A stretch of 64,000 nucleotides of DNA from Acidimicrobiia bacterium (GTDB lineage: Bacteria > Actinomycetota > Acidimicrobiia > IMCC26256 > PALSA-610), in assembly GCA_036271555.1 (NCBI GenBank), contig DATBAK010000039.1, positions 1-64,000 on the forward strand, in the 5' to 3' direction. The notes below the pieces were generated by a model. It did not search any database. It worked only from the letters and a program-made list of their open reading frames with translations, and had not been told where the DNA came from. Below are positions 17,326 to 25,247 of the stretch, one piece after another. Numbering within the stretch: position 1 is the stretch's first letter; each line of letters begins with the position of its first letter. A program made the position numbers and the translations under genes.

Positions 17326-17344
17326 GGACGCGCCTGACGCGCGG

Positions 17345-18340
17345 TCAACTCAGGGCGGCGGCGACGGCCTCGAAGTCGGCGGGGTCGTTGGGGCGGCGGT
17401 TGAGGCCCCAGGTCTCCTCGAGCGCGTCGATGTCGGCGGTGGTGCGCGCGTCGGCGTCGGGCTCATCGACGTCGGGCACGCGCATCACGTACAGGCACCA
17501 GTACTTCGTGAGCCCGAAGCGCGCGAGATGCGGGTGGATGCGCCGCTCGATCCCCGCGCAGCGCACGAAGCCCGCGGTCTCGAACTGCTTCGTCCACCAA
17601 CCGAACGACGCGATCGTGAGATGGCCTTCGAGCGGCTCGCCCTCGGCGTCGACCGCGAGGTCGTCGTACGGGATCGGCCCCTCGTAGTCGTCGCCGAGCG
17701 ATTGGTAGTGCGCGAGCCGTTCGTCGCGCACCTTGCCGTTGTACCAACCACCCGGCCCGTTCGCGTTCGCCCCGAACGACGGGATCGTGGCGAGCAGGTA
17801 GCCGCGGGCGACGCGCCGCAGCTCGCGCAACGCGGTCGGGATCGCGTCGGGCGGCAGGTGCTCGAGCGTCTCGAGCGCGGTGACGACGTCGAAGTCGCCG
17901 TCGGCGAACGGCAGCCGCTCGAGCAGGCTGCCCTGGCGTAGATGACCGCGCGCGCCGGGCGACGCGTGGTCGACCGCGAAGAAGCTCACGTCGACACCCT
18001 GCGCGTCGACCGCGACCTCGCGCAGCGCCTCGACGACGAAACCGAACGCGCAACCGACGTCGAGCGTCTGCGCGCCGGGCAGGAACCGCCACACGAGATA
18101 CGCGGCGACGTCGGCATTGCTCATGTGCCGGTCGTAGCGCTCGTAACCGCTCAGGCCCATGCGGTCGACGGGGTTGCGACCCTCGCCGAAGTAGCCGCCG
18201 TCGTACGTGGCGTCGGGCAGCGCGGTGCGCAACTCCTTCGCGACACGCGCGAACGCGAGGCGCACGACGCGCGACCTGTTGGCGGCGACACTCAGGCCCT
18301 TCCGGACCTCTTCGACCGCACGATCCTTCGCCGTGGTCAC
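17345..18340 (-). CDS. Class I SAM-dependent methyltransferase
   Basis: The GTG at 18340 overlaps the upstream glycosyltransferase stop as GTGA; this gives 331 residues and is preferred to a start at 18406. SAM motif I is TLDVGCAFGFVVEAL, followed by GVDVS, FDVVTALETLEHLPPD and LRRVARGYLLATIPS. Parts before and after this core are not standard, including a C-terminal segment with IERRIHPHLARFGLTKYWCLYVMR. It is the last of five minus-strand genes, 22725 to 17345, comprising a methyltransferase relative, three glycosyltransferases and this enzyme. It may modify the glycan those enzymes build; the substrate is unknown. Confidence 0.85.
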   Translation of the reverse strand: MTTAKDRAVEEVRKGLSVAANRSRVVRLAFARVAKELRTALPDATYDGGYFGEGRNPVDRMGLSGYERYDRHMSNADVAAYLVWRFLPGAQTLDVGCAFGFVVEALREVAVDAQGVDVSFFAVDHASPGARGHLRQGSLLERLPFADGDFDVVTALETLEHLPPDAIPTALRELRRVARGYLLATIPSFGANANGPGGWYNGKVRDERLAHYQSLGDDYEGPIPYDDLAVDAEGEPLEGHLTIASFGWWTKQFETAGFVRCAGIERRIHPHLARFGLTKYWCLYVMRVPDVDEPDADARTTADIDALEETWGLNRRPNDPADFEAVAAALS

Positions 18341-19527
18341 GCAGGCGAGCCTACGCTCGCACACACCTCGAGGAACGTCTCGTAGCGGCGCGCGAGATCC
18401 GGCCACCGGTAGGAGCGCTCGACGTACGCGGCACCGCGCACGGCGAGCGCCGCGCGCAGATCGGGATCCGCGACGAGCCGGTCGACGATGACCTCGAACT
18501 CCGCGTAGCCGTCGAACCAGAACCCGCCGCCCGATCGCGCGCAGTGGCCGCGCGTCACCTCACACCGTCCGTTGACGACCACGGGAACGCCGACCGTCCA
18601 CGCCTCGAGCGTGACGAACGAGAACGACTCGTTCGCCGACGGGCTCACGTGCGCGATCGCGCCGCGCAGCAGACCCCAGCGCACGGCGTCGTCGACCACA
18701 CCGGTGACGACGATGTCGGGATGCGCGTCGGGCGCGTGCACGACCGGTCCCGCGAACACGAGCGCGAGCGGACCGGGCCGGCGCGCCTTGTACGCCGCGA
18801 ACCAGTCCGCCAACAGGCCGACGCCCTTGCCGTCGTCGACGCGCCCGAGGCACAGCAGGTACGGCCGGTCGCCGAGGCCGATCGCGGCGGCCGCGTCCGC
18901 GGCGCGACCGGCACTCGCCGACTCGATCCCCAGGCCGAGCGTGATCGATCGCCGCGCCGCGATGTCGAAGCGCTGCTCGCAGAGCCGGCGTTCCTCCTCG
19001 ACCTGGAACACCACGCCTGCGCTCTGCTCGAACAAGGGTCGGTAGATCGGCAGCCGGATGGGCAGCTCGTCGTGCGCGTACGGATGGAAGACGACAGGGA
19101 CGCGCGCCGCGGCGTGCGCGGCAACCGACGGCCAGAAGAGGTACGGGTGGATCGCGACGACGTCGGCATCGGTCGACGCGACCGCGTCGACGAGCGCGGG
19201 CGCGGTCGGGCCCTGGAGATCGAGCCACGCCCACTGCTCTTCGAGCGTGAGGCTCTTCGCGCGCGCGAGCAACGGCGCGCCGCGCGCGTCGCAATCGGGC
19301 GCGCGCCCGCGCGTGACCGGGAAGCGGTGGATCTTCACGCCCGCGCGCTCGGTGACCCCCGCGGGGAAGTGCTCGGCCCACGTGTTCGAGTCGAGCGCGG
19401 TCGTCGTGAGCACCTCGACCTCGACGGCGGTCTCGCGCACGAGCCACTCCGACAGCTCGCGTACCGCGGTCTCGCACCCACCGATCACTTCGGGCCCGTA
19501 GCGCGGCACGACCGCGGCGACCTTCAT
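18337..19527 (-). CDS. GT4-type glycosyltransferase
   Basis: A 396-residue GT-B enzyme starting MKVAAVVPRYGPEVIGGCET, where the GG loop binds the donor phosphate. The C-terminal half has YLLCLGRVDDGKGVGLLADWF and ANESFSFVTLEAWTVGVPVVV, the E-x7-E region of family 4. It most resembles, within the window, the enzyme at 41376-42605, which shares the opening VVxRYG..I.GG.E and the paired motifs. Start ATGA overlaps the previous stop. It is in a run with two closely related GT4 genes, pointing to one multi-step glycan assembly. Confidence 0.88.
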   Translation of the reverse strand: MKVAAVVPRYGPEVIGGCETAVRELSEWLVRETAVEVEVLTTTALDSNTWAEHFPAGVTERAGVKIHRFPVTRGRAPDCDARGAPLLARAKSLTLEEQWAWLDLQGPTAPALVDAVASTDADVVAIHPYLFWPSVAAHAAARVPVVFHPYAHDELPIRLPIYRPLFEQSAGVVFQVEEERRLCEQRFDIAARRSITLGLGIESASAGRAADAAAAIGLGDRPYLLCLGRVDDGKGVGLLADWFAAYKARRPGPLALVFAGPVVHAPDAHPDIVVTGVVDDAVRWGLLRGAIAHVSPSANESFSFVTLEAWTVGVPVVVNGRCEVTRGHCARSGGGFWFDGYAEFEVIVDRLVADPDLRAALAVRGAAYVERSYRWPDLARRYETFLEVCASVGSPA

Positions 19528-20609
19528 CGGGTGCCCGCCCGTTCGACCGCGTCGACGAACGCGGCGCGGCCGATCGAAGGGTCGAGCTGCGCGGCGCGTC
19601 GACGGCCCGCGGCGACGAGCTCTGCGCGCAACTCCGAATCGGACAGCACGCGCTCGACCGCGGCCGCGACCGTCACCGGGTCCTTGCGCGCGATCACGAG
19701 CCCGCCGGCACCGACGGTCTCCGCGACCGCGCCGGCGCCGAACGCGACGACCGGTACACCGTGATGCATCGCCTCGAGCACCGGCACGCAGAACCCTTCG
19801 TGCTCGCTCACGCACACGAGCACGTCGGCCGTGCGGTAGTACGCGCGCAGCGCGGCGGGCGAGACCGAGCCGGTCACGTCGACGGCGTCGTCGAGCTCGA
19901 GCGCGTGCACGAAGCTCGACAGCGCGGTCGTGTACGCGCGCGCGGTCGCGCCGCCGACGAGGTGCAGCCGATCGCGCGAGCCGTAGACGCGACGATGCGC
20001 GACGAGCGCGGCGACGAGGTCGTGCTGGCACTTGTTCGGCGCCAGCCGCCCGACGAAGAGCCAGTCGCGCCCGCCGGCACGCTTCGCGGCGATCAAACGA
20101 TCGACCACCGCCGGATCGGGCTCACCGTCGGAGGCGGCGAGGTCGACGAGCACCGGGATCACCACGGTCGCGCCGAAGCCGGCGTCTTCGAGGTCGATCT
20201 CGTTGAAGTGCGAGTCCGCGATACCGAGCGCGCAACGGTCGGCGAGCCGGCGCAGCTGCCGGCGGCCCCACGCGACGCCCTGCGTCGCGGGCGGGTCCCA
20301 CGCCTGCAGGTAGCGGATCGGCGTGAAGTTGTGGTGGTTGGCGATGAGCGTCTCGTTGCGACCGATGAGCCAGTCGGCGACGGGCGAGCCGATCGCGACC
20401 TGGTACACGAGGCGGTCGTCGGCACGCGCCGGCACGGTCTTGCCGTACTCGGTGTAGTGCCGCACGCCGCGGTCGGCCCACGCGTCGGAGATCTCCGACG
20501 CGAAGATCTCCGACCGGTGACCCGCGGCCACGAACGCGTCGCGCGCGAGCACCGTGTGGTGCCCGACCGCGCCGGGCTCGAAGCACGGGACGAAGAGGTG
20601 CGCGTTCAC
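19524..20609 (-). CDS. GT4-type glycosyltransferase (paralogue pair, copy 1)
   Basis: GTG at 20609 overlaps the upstream stop as GTGA, giving 361 residues. Features are LFVPCFEPGAVGHHTVLARD at the N-terminus, WLFVGRLAPNKCQHDLVAAL at the start of the donor domain, and VSEHEGFCVPVLEAMHHGVPVV. The neighbouring gene at 20606-21691 encodes a protein of identical length with the same motifs in the same positions, so the two arose by tandem duplication. A more distant relative is at 42605-43738. It is a cytosolic GT-B enzyme; donor and acceptor are unknown. Confidence 0.88.
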   Translation of the reverse strand: MNAHLFVPCFEPGAVGHHTVLARDAFVAAGHRSEIFASEISDAWADRGVRHYTEYGKTVPARADDRLVYQVAIGSPVADWLIGRNETLIANHHNFTPIRYLQAWDPPATQGVAWGRRQLRRLADRCALGIADSHFNEIDLEDAGFGATVVIPVLVDLAASDGEPDPAVVDRLIAAKRAGGRDWLFVGRLAPNKCQHDLVAALVAHRRVYGSRDRLHLVGGATARAYTTALSSFVHALELDDAVDVTGSVSPAALRAYYRTADVLVCVSEHEGFCVPVLEAMHHGVPVVAFGAGAVAETVGAGGLVIARKDPVTVAAAVERVLSDSELRAELVAAGRRRAAQLDPSIGRAAFVDAVERAGTR

Positions 20610-21691
20610 GACCGGCCGGCGACGCTCGCGACCGCGTCGAGCAACGCGGCCTCGTTGCGCGCGAGCGAGAAGTCGTCGAGGCGCGCGTGACCGGCGCGGA
20701 CGAGCGCGGCGTGCAACGCAGGATCCATGACGCGCGCGACCGCGGTCGCGACCGTCAGCGGATCCTTGCGCGCCAAGAGCAGCCCGCCGGCGCCGAGCGT
20801 CTCCGGTACCGCACCGGTCGCGTACGCGACGACCGGAAGGCCGTGGTGCATCGCCTCGAGCAGCGGCACGCAGAAACCCTCGTGCTCGCTGAGGCACACG
20901 TACACGTCGGCCGTGGCGAAGTAGGCGCCGAGCACGGCGTCGGGAACGCTGCCCGCGAGCTCGACCGCGCCGGTGAGCCCGAGGTCGGCGACGTAGTGCT
21001 CGACCGCCTCGACGTATGCCTTCGACAGTGGGAAACCGACGAGCCGGAGCCGCGCGTTCGGGTCGAAGAGCCGGCGGTACATCGCGAGCGCCTTCACGAT
21101 GTCGTGCTGCGCCTTGTGCGGCGCGACCTGGCCGACGAACAGCCACGTCGACGAGCCCTCGATGCGCTCGCGCGCCAGCCGGTCGCGCGTCGCGGCATCG
21201 ATCTCGGTGTGGAGGTCGTCGCGGTCGAAGAGGATCGGCACGACCCCCGTGTGCTCGAACCCGAGTGCGTCGAGCTCGGCCGCGTTGTACGACGAGTCCG
21301 CGAACGCGAGCTGTGCGCGCGGCGCGAGCTCGCGCAGCTGACGCCGACCCGCGCGCAGGTACACCGCCATGCCCGGCTCCCACCGCTCGAAGAACGCGGC
21401 CGGCGTGATGTTGTGGTAGTCGACCATCAACGGCTCGGGCCGCGCCGCGACGAAGTCGGCGACCGGTGAGCCGATCGACGACTGGTAGCAGAGCCACGTC
21501 GACTCGCCCGAGCGTCCACCGCGAAACGTCTGGAACGGTCGCGCTTCCTTCGCGACCTCGCCGCGCGAATCCATCGCGTAGATGTCGGACGAATAGCCCG
21601 CGGCGCGCAACGTCGCGCGCACGCGCAGGTAGTGGGTCGACACCGCGTCGCGTGGCGCGAGCGTCGGGACGAACTGGTGAACGGCAATCAT
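20606..21691 (-). CDS. GT4-type glycosyltransferase (paralogue pair, copy 2)
   Basis: Start is ATG at 21691 (MIAVHQFVPTLAPRDAVSTH), five bases after the upstream stop; 361 residues. The donor domain has WLFVGQVAPHKAQHDIVKAL and LSEHEGFCVPLLEAMHHGLPVVAY, and the acceptor side has MVDYHNITPAAFFERWEPG, a segment also seen as HHNFTPIRYLQAW and YHNVTPAHYFEPW in the two related genes of the window. That shared segment suggests a common acceptor type. It lies between its duplicate and a methyltransferase-like gene. Confidence 0.88.
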   Translation of the reverse strand: MIAVHQFVPTLAPRDAVSTHYLRVRATLRAAGYSSDIYAMDSRGEVAKEARPFQTFRGGRSGESTWLCYQSSIGSPVADFVAARPEPLMVDYHNITPAAFFERWEPGMAVYLRAGRRQLRELAPRAQLAFADSSYNAAELDALGFEHTGVVPILFDRDDLHTEIDAATRDRLARERIEGSSTWLFVGQVAPHKAQHDIVKALAMYRRLFDPNARLRLVGFPLSKAYVEAVEHYVADLGLTGAVELAGSVPDAVLGAYFATADVYVCLSEHEGFCVPLLEAMHHGLPVVAYATGAVPETLGAGGLLLARKDPLTVATAVARVMDPALHAALVRAGHARLDDFSLARNEAALLDAVASVAGRS

Positions 21692-21696
21692 GCGCG

Positions 21697-22725
21697 TCAG
21701 GCGAGCGGCAGCGGCGAGCGCGCGACGAGCACGTACGCTCCCGGTCCGAACAGCCGCGCGAGGTTCTCGTTGAGGACCTTGCTCTGCACGGTGTCGCCCG
21801 GGACGGGCTCGAACGCGGGCGACTCGGCCACCGCGACCGTCTCGAAGCCGCGCGCCTCGAACAGATACGTCCACGTCTCGGGGTGCACCGGGCGGCCGGG
21901 TGTGAGGTCGGCGTTCACCGCGCTCGCACCGCGCACCGGCGCCGACGGCCCCGCGCTGACGACGACCAATGTCGCACCCTTGCCGAGCCGGTCGACCACG
22001 AGGTCGACGAGCTCGAGCAGCTCACCGGCGGCCGAGCGGTCGACGACTCCGACGAGTACCGCGCCCCCGAGCTCGCCCGGCTTCACCGCGCGCAGGTGCG
22101 CAACGAGGTCGTCGTTACGCACTTCGAGGCCCCGCCCGATCGCGTTGTCGGCGGACGTGAAGCGGGGCTCGACGCCGTACGCGTCGACGCCCGAGCCGAT
22201 GATCGTGGCGAGCAGATCGCCTTCGCCACACTCGGCGACGAGCACGCGACCCGTGATCCCGCGCAACGCATCGACGACCGGCGCGTCGCGATCCGTCTCG
22301 TGCGCGGGCACGGGCAGGCGGGTCGCTTCCTCGTGCGCACGCGCGGCGTGGCCCGTCGCGCGCTCGAGCGACTCGATGTGCACGCCGAGCACTCGGAGCG
22401 CACCCACGACCGCGCCCGCGAACCGCACGATCTGCTGCACCAGGAACGCGTGGTACCAGCCGAAGACCTTGGCCAGCCCGCGCTTGACGTACGCGCCGCC
22501 GCGCTTGTCGGACGCGGTCGGGATCGCGAGGTCGATGCCCGCCGCCTCCTCGGCCTCGTCGGTGACGAGCTCGATGTCGTCGGACGCCGCGGGTGGCGCG
22601 TAACGGGCGAAGATGGCGTCGAGCTCGCGCTCGAACCCGGGCGGATAGTCGCCGGCCGCGCGCCGTGCGCGCACCTCGGCGTCGATCTCGTGCCGCAGCC
22701 CGTCGAGGTCGAGCGGCTCAGCCAT
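21697..22725 (-). CDS. Methyltransferase-like protein with degenerate SAM motif
   Basis: A 342-residue protein whose N-terminus (LRHEIDAEVRARRAAGDYPPGFERELDAIF pattern, residues about 10-38) matches in layout the start of the O-antigen-type methyltransferase at 43735-44925, including the ARR/AGxYP feature. The expected SAM loop appears as VLVAECGEGDLLATI, where the usual GxGxG is reduced to CGEGD, and the later motifs are weak. It may bind SAM poorly or be a structural partner. A coiled or helical segment (about 95-150) lies between the two parts. It heads the five-gene minus-strand run, with a leaderless-type promoter (TACCTT, seven bases before the ATG). Confidence 0.7.
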   Translation of the reverse strand: MAEPLDLDGLRHEIDAEVRARRAAGDYPPGFERELDAIFARYAPPAASDDIELVTDEAEEAAGIDLAIPTASDKRGGAYVKRGLAKVFGWYHAFLVQQIVRFAGAVVGALRVLGVHIESLERATGHAARAHEEATRLPVPAHETDRDAPVVDALRGITGRVLVAECGEGDLLATIIGSGVDAYGVEPRFTSADNAIGRGLEVRNDDLVAHLRAVKPGELGGAVLVGVVDRSAAGELLELVDLVVDRLGKGATLVVVSAGPSAPVRGASAVNADLTPGRPVHPETWTYLFEARGFETVAVAESPAFEPVPGDTVQSKVLNENLARLFGPGAYVLVARSPLPLA

Positions 22726-22732
22726 GGGCCGA

Positions 22733-22738
22733 AAGGTA
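22733..22738 (-). promoter_or_regulatory. Leaderless-type -10 element TACCTT
   Basis: TACCTT on the minus strand ends seven bases before the ATG at 22725, so transcription should start at or very near the start codon. Confidence 0.55.
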
Positions 22739-22767
22739 GTTGGTCGCCATCACCGATCCCCACCGCA

Positions 22768-22870
22768 GCGACGAGCAAAGCGAACCGAGCGACCCGACTC
22801 GCTGCCGTCTCGCGTACGGAGCGGCGAGCGTCCGCCGGCCGGGCATCCCGGCCCGCAGCGAGCGCGACCA
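22768..22870 (+). repeat. Dispersed GC-rich repeat, divergent gap copy
   Basis: This copy has an AGCAAAGCGAACCGAGCG block, then a CGGAGCGGCGAGCG block, a GGCCGGGCATCCCGGCC hairpin arm pair, and CAGCGAGCGCGACCAT. The same order is seen at 25090-25194. It fills the gap between divergent genes and ends against the -10 element of the plus-strand gene. Confidence 0.6.
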
Positions 22871-22876
22871 TAGATT
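22871..22876 (+). promoter_or_regulatory. Leaderless-type -10 element TAGATT
   Basis: TAGATT ends seven bases before the GTG at 22884. No ribosome-binding site lies between, fitting a leaderless transcript for the three-gene glycosyltransferase run. Confidence 0.6.
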
Positions 22877-22883
22877 TGCCCCG

Positions 22884-24011
22884 GTGGCCACGCTCGTAGC
22901 GATCGACGTCACGCCGCTCGTCGGCGTGCGCACCGGCATCGGCAACGCGGTCGCGGAGCTGCTCGCCGCGTTCGACAAGCTCGACGCCGCGCCCGAGCTC
23001 GTGCCCTACGCGCTGAGCCGGCGGGCTCGCGAGCACCGCGACGACGTGCCCGCGTCGACGCGGTTCCCGGCCTGGCCCGCGACGGTCCTGCTGAAGGCGT
23101 GGGCGCACTCCGACGGACCGCGCCTCGACCGGTGGTTGAAGCCCGCGAGCGTCATCCACGCGACGAACTACCTCGCGCCGCCGAGCAAGCTGCCCGTCGT
23201 CGTCACGATCAACGACTGCTCGTTCGCGCGCTACCCCGAGCTGTGCACGCCCGAGGTCCGCGCGTTCCTCCCGATCGTGAAGCGCGCGATCGCGCGCGGC
23301 ACCGTCGTGCACGTGCCGTCGGAGTTCGTCGCCGACGAGGTCGACGACCTGTTCGGGCCGGGACTCGCGGGAACCGGACGGCTCGTCGTGGTGCCGTGGG
23401 CGGTTCCCGCGGTGCAGACGACCGAGGTCGCGCCCCCGCCCGAGATCGCGACGATCGTGCGGGGCGGGCCGTACGTGCTCGCGATGGGCGCGCTCGAGCC
23501 GCGCAAGAACCTGCCCTACCTCGTCGCCGCGTTCGGAACGATCGCGGCCGCGCTGCCCGACCTCCGCCTCGTGCTGGCGGGCCCCGATGGTCCCGCGCGT
23601 CCGGCGATCGACGACGCCATCGCCGCGCTCCACGACTCCGCGCGTGCGCGCGTGCTCGTCACCGGCGGGGTGAGCGACGCCGGACGCGTCGCGCTGCTCG
23701 CGCACGCACGCGTGCTCGCGTATCCGTCGCTGTACGAGGGCTTCGGGTTCCCGGTGCTGGAGGCGATGAGCATCGGCGTGCCCGTCGTCGCGGCGCGCGC
23801 GGGCAGCATCCCCGAGGTCGCGGGCGACGCCGCCACGCTCGTCGGACCGACCGACATCCAGGCCCTCGGCGAAGCGCTCGCCGCGCTCGTCGCCGACGAC
23901 GCACGCCGCGCCGAGCAGATCGCGCTCGGCCACGACCAGGCGCGCCGGTTCTCGTGGGTCGAGACCGCGCACGGCCTCGCCTCGCTCTACCGCCGGCTCG
24001 CCGAGTCGTGA
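22884..24011 (+). CDS. GT4 glycosyltransferase (EPRK type), first of three
   Basis: GTG 22884 gives 375 residues. The N-terminus LVAIDVTPLVGVRTGIGNAV has the glycine loop, and the donor domain starts VLAMGALEPRKNLPYLVAAF with the EPRK signature, then YPSLYEGFGFPVLEAMSIGVPVV. EPRK-type GT4 enzymes include mannosyl- and rhamnosyltransferases of O-antigen and A-band clusters. This is the first of three consecutive, related genes (next starts at 24008 and 25248) followed by an Rmd-like reductase, so they may build a deoxyhexose or mannose chain. That reading is inference from context. Confidence 0.88.
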   Translation: MATLVAIDVTPLVGVRTGIGNAVAELLAAFDKLDAAPELVPYALSRRAREHRDDVPASTRFPAWPATVLLKAWAHSDGPRLDRWLKPASVIHATNYLAPPSKLPVVVTINDCSFARYPELCTPEVRAFLPIVKRAIARGTVVHVPSEFVADEVDDLFGPGLAGTGRLVVVPWAVPAVQTTEVAPPPEIATIVRGGPYVLAMGALEPRKNLPYLVAAFGTIAAALPDLRLVLAGPDGPARPAIDDAIAALHDSARARVLVTGGVSDAGRVALLAHARVLAYPSLYEGFGFPVLEAMSIGVPVVAARAGSIPEVAGDAATLVGPTDIQALGEALAALVADDARRAEQIALGHDQARRFSWVETAHGLASLYRRLAES

Positions 24012-25087
24012 GGGTCGCGCTCCACGCGGGCCAGCTACTGCAGCCGGTGCCCGGAGGCATCGGCCGCTATGCGCGCGCGATGTTGCGGCACCTGCCGGCG
24101 TCGGGAGTCGACGTCACCGCGTTCGCCGCGGGTGCACGCCCCGGCGGCCTGCCCGCGTCCGTCCGCTACGTCGACCTCGGTTGGCCGCACGGCAGCGCGC
24201 GCTACGAGCTGTGGCACCGGTTGCAGATGCCGCCGGTGCGCGTGCACGCCGACCTCGTGCACGCGCCCAGCCTCGCGATCCCACCGGTGCGCGGCCGACC
24301 GCTCGTCGTCACCGTGCACGACATCGCGTTCGTCCGCCTGCCGCGCGTCACGACGCGGCGCGGCATCGCGTTCCACCGGCGCGGTCTCGATCTCGCGCGG
24401 GAGCACGCCGAGCTCGTCATCGCGCCCTCACTGTTCACGCACGACGAGCTCCTGCTCGAAGGCTTTACGCCCGACCGGGTGCGCGTCGCGCCGCTCGGCT
24501 GCGATCCCCCCGAGCCTCTCGCCGACGGGCTCGTCGACACGCTCGTCGGGATGATCGGCGTGCGCTCGCCGTTCGTGCTCTCGGTCGGCACGGTCGAGCC
24601 ACGCAAGCACTTCGGGGTCGCGGCCGACGCGATCAGCCGGTTGCGCGCGACCCGCAATGTGACCCTCGTGATCGTCGGCCCGCCGGGATGGGGCGAGGTC
24701 GGCGGCCTCGACCGTCCCGGGGTGCGCCGGCTCGGCCCCGTGCGGTGGGAGATCCTCGACTCGCTCTACCGGCGGGCACGGGCGTGCATCCTGCCGTCGA
24801 CCTACGAGGGCTTCGGCCTGCCCGCGGCCGAAGCGATGGCGCGGGGCTGCCCGGTGGTCGCCTCGGGCGGCGGCGCGATGGCCGAGATCGTCGGCGACGC
24901 AGGGCTGCTCTGCGAGCCCGGCGATGTCGAGGCCTTCGCCGACGCGCTCGGCCGCATCCTCGACGACGACGATCTGCACGCCGACCTCGCCCGCCGCGGC
25001 CCGGCGCGGGCGTCGCAGTTCAGCTGGTCGAGCTCGGCCGCCCGCCACGCCGAGGTCTACGCGGAAGCGATGGGGCGCGCCGGGTGA
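24008..25087 (+). CDS. GT4 glycosyltransferase (EPRK type), second of three
   Basis: The GTG overlaps the previous stop as GTGA; 359 residues. It begins VRVALHAGQLLQPVPGGIGRY, with the donor domain FVLSVGTVEPRKHFGVAADA and LPSTYEGFGLPAAEAMARGCPVV. The C-terminal helix ends in RHAEVYAEAMGRAG. It is a cytosolic GT-B transferase related to its two neighbours. The four-base overlap suggests coupled translation with the first gene, while the third has its own promoter candidate. Confidence 0.88.
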   Translation: MRVALHAGQLLQPVPGGIGRYARAMLRHLPASGVDVTAFAAGARPGGLPASVRYVDLGWPHGSARYELWHRLQMPPVRVHADLVHAPSLAIPPVRGRPLVVTVHDIAFVRLPRVTTRRGIAFHRRGLDLAREHAELVIAPSLFTHDELLLEGFTPDRVRVAPLGCDPPEPLADGLVDTLVGMIGVRSPFVLSVGTVEPRKHFGVAADAISRLRATRNVTLVIVGPPGWGEVGGLDRPGVRRLGPVRWEILDSLYRRARACILPSTYEGFGLPAAEAMARGCPVVASGGGAMAEIVGDAGLLCEPGDVEAFADALGRILDDDDLHADLARRGPARASQFSWSSSAARHAEVYAEAMGRAG

Positions 25088-25089
25088 AC

Positions 25090-25194
25090 GGGCGAGCGGA
25101 GCGAGCACACGATCTCACTCCCTCCCATGCGGCGTCCCGGAGCGGCGAGCGACCGCGGGCCGGGTATCCCGGACCCGCAGCGAGCGCGACCATG
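25090..25194 (+). repeat. Dispersed GC-rich repeat
   Basis: The copy starts with GGCGAGCGGAGCGAGC, continues through an ACTCCCTCCC block and CCCGGAGCGGCGAGCG, then the inverted pair GGGCCGGGTATCCCGGACCC, and ends CAGCGAGCGCGACCATGAGC. An ATG inside the last block opens only a 14-codon frame, so it is not counted as a gene. The next real start is at 25248. Confidence 0.65.
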
Positions 25195-25233
25195 AGCGCG
25201 GCGCAAAAGCGGCATTTCAGGACCCCGCCTTCC

Positions 25234-25239
25234 TAGACT
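25234..25239 (+). promoter_or_regulatory. Leaderless-type -10 element TAGACT
   Basis: TAGACT ends eight bases before the GTG at 25248, with no ribosome-binding site between. Confidence 0.5.
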
Positions 25240-25247
25240 CGCTCGTC

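Noticed and set aside
25193-25234. Short ORF starting at an ATG inside the dispersed repeat
   Set aside because: Only 14 codons, no Shine-Dalgarno sequence or promoter, and the ATG is part of the repeat itself.
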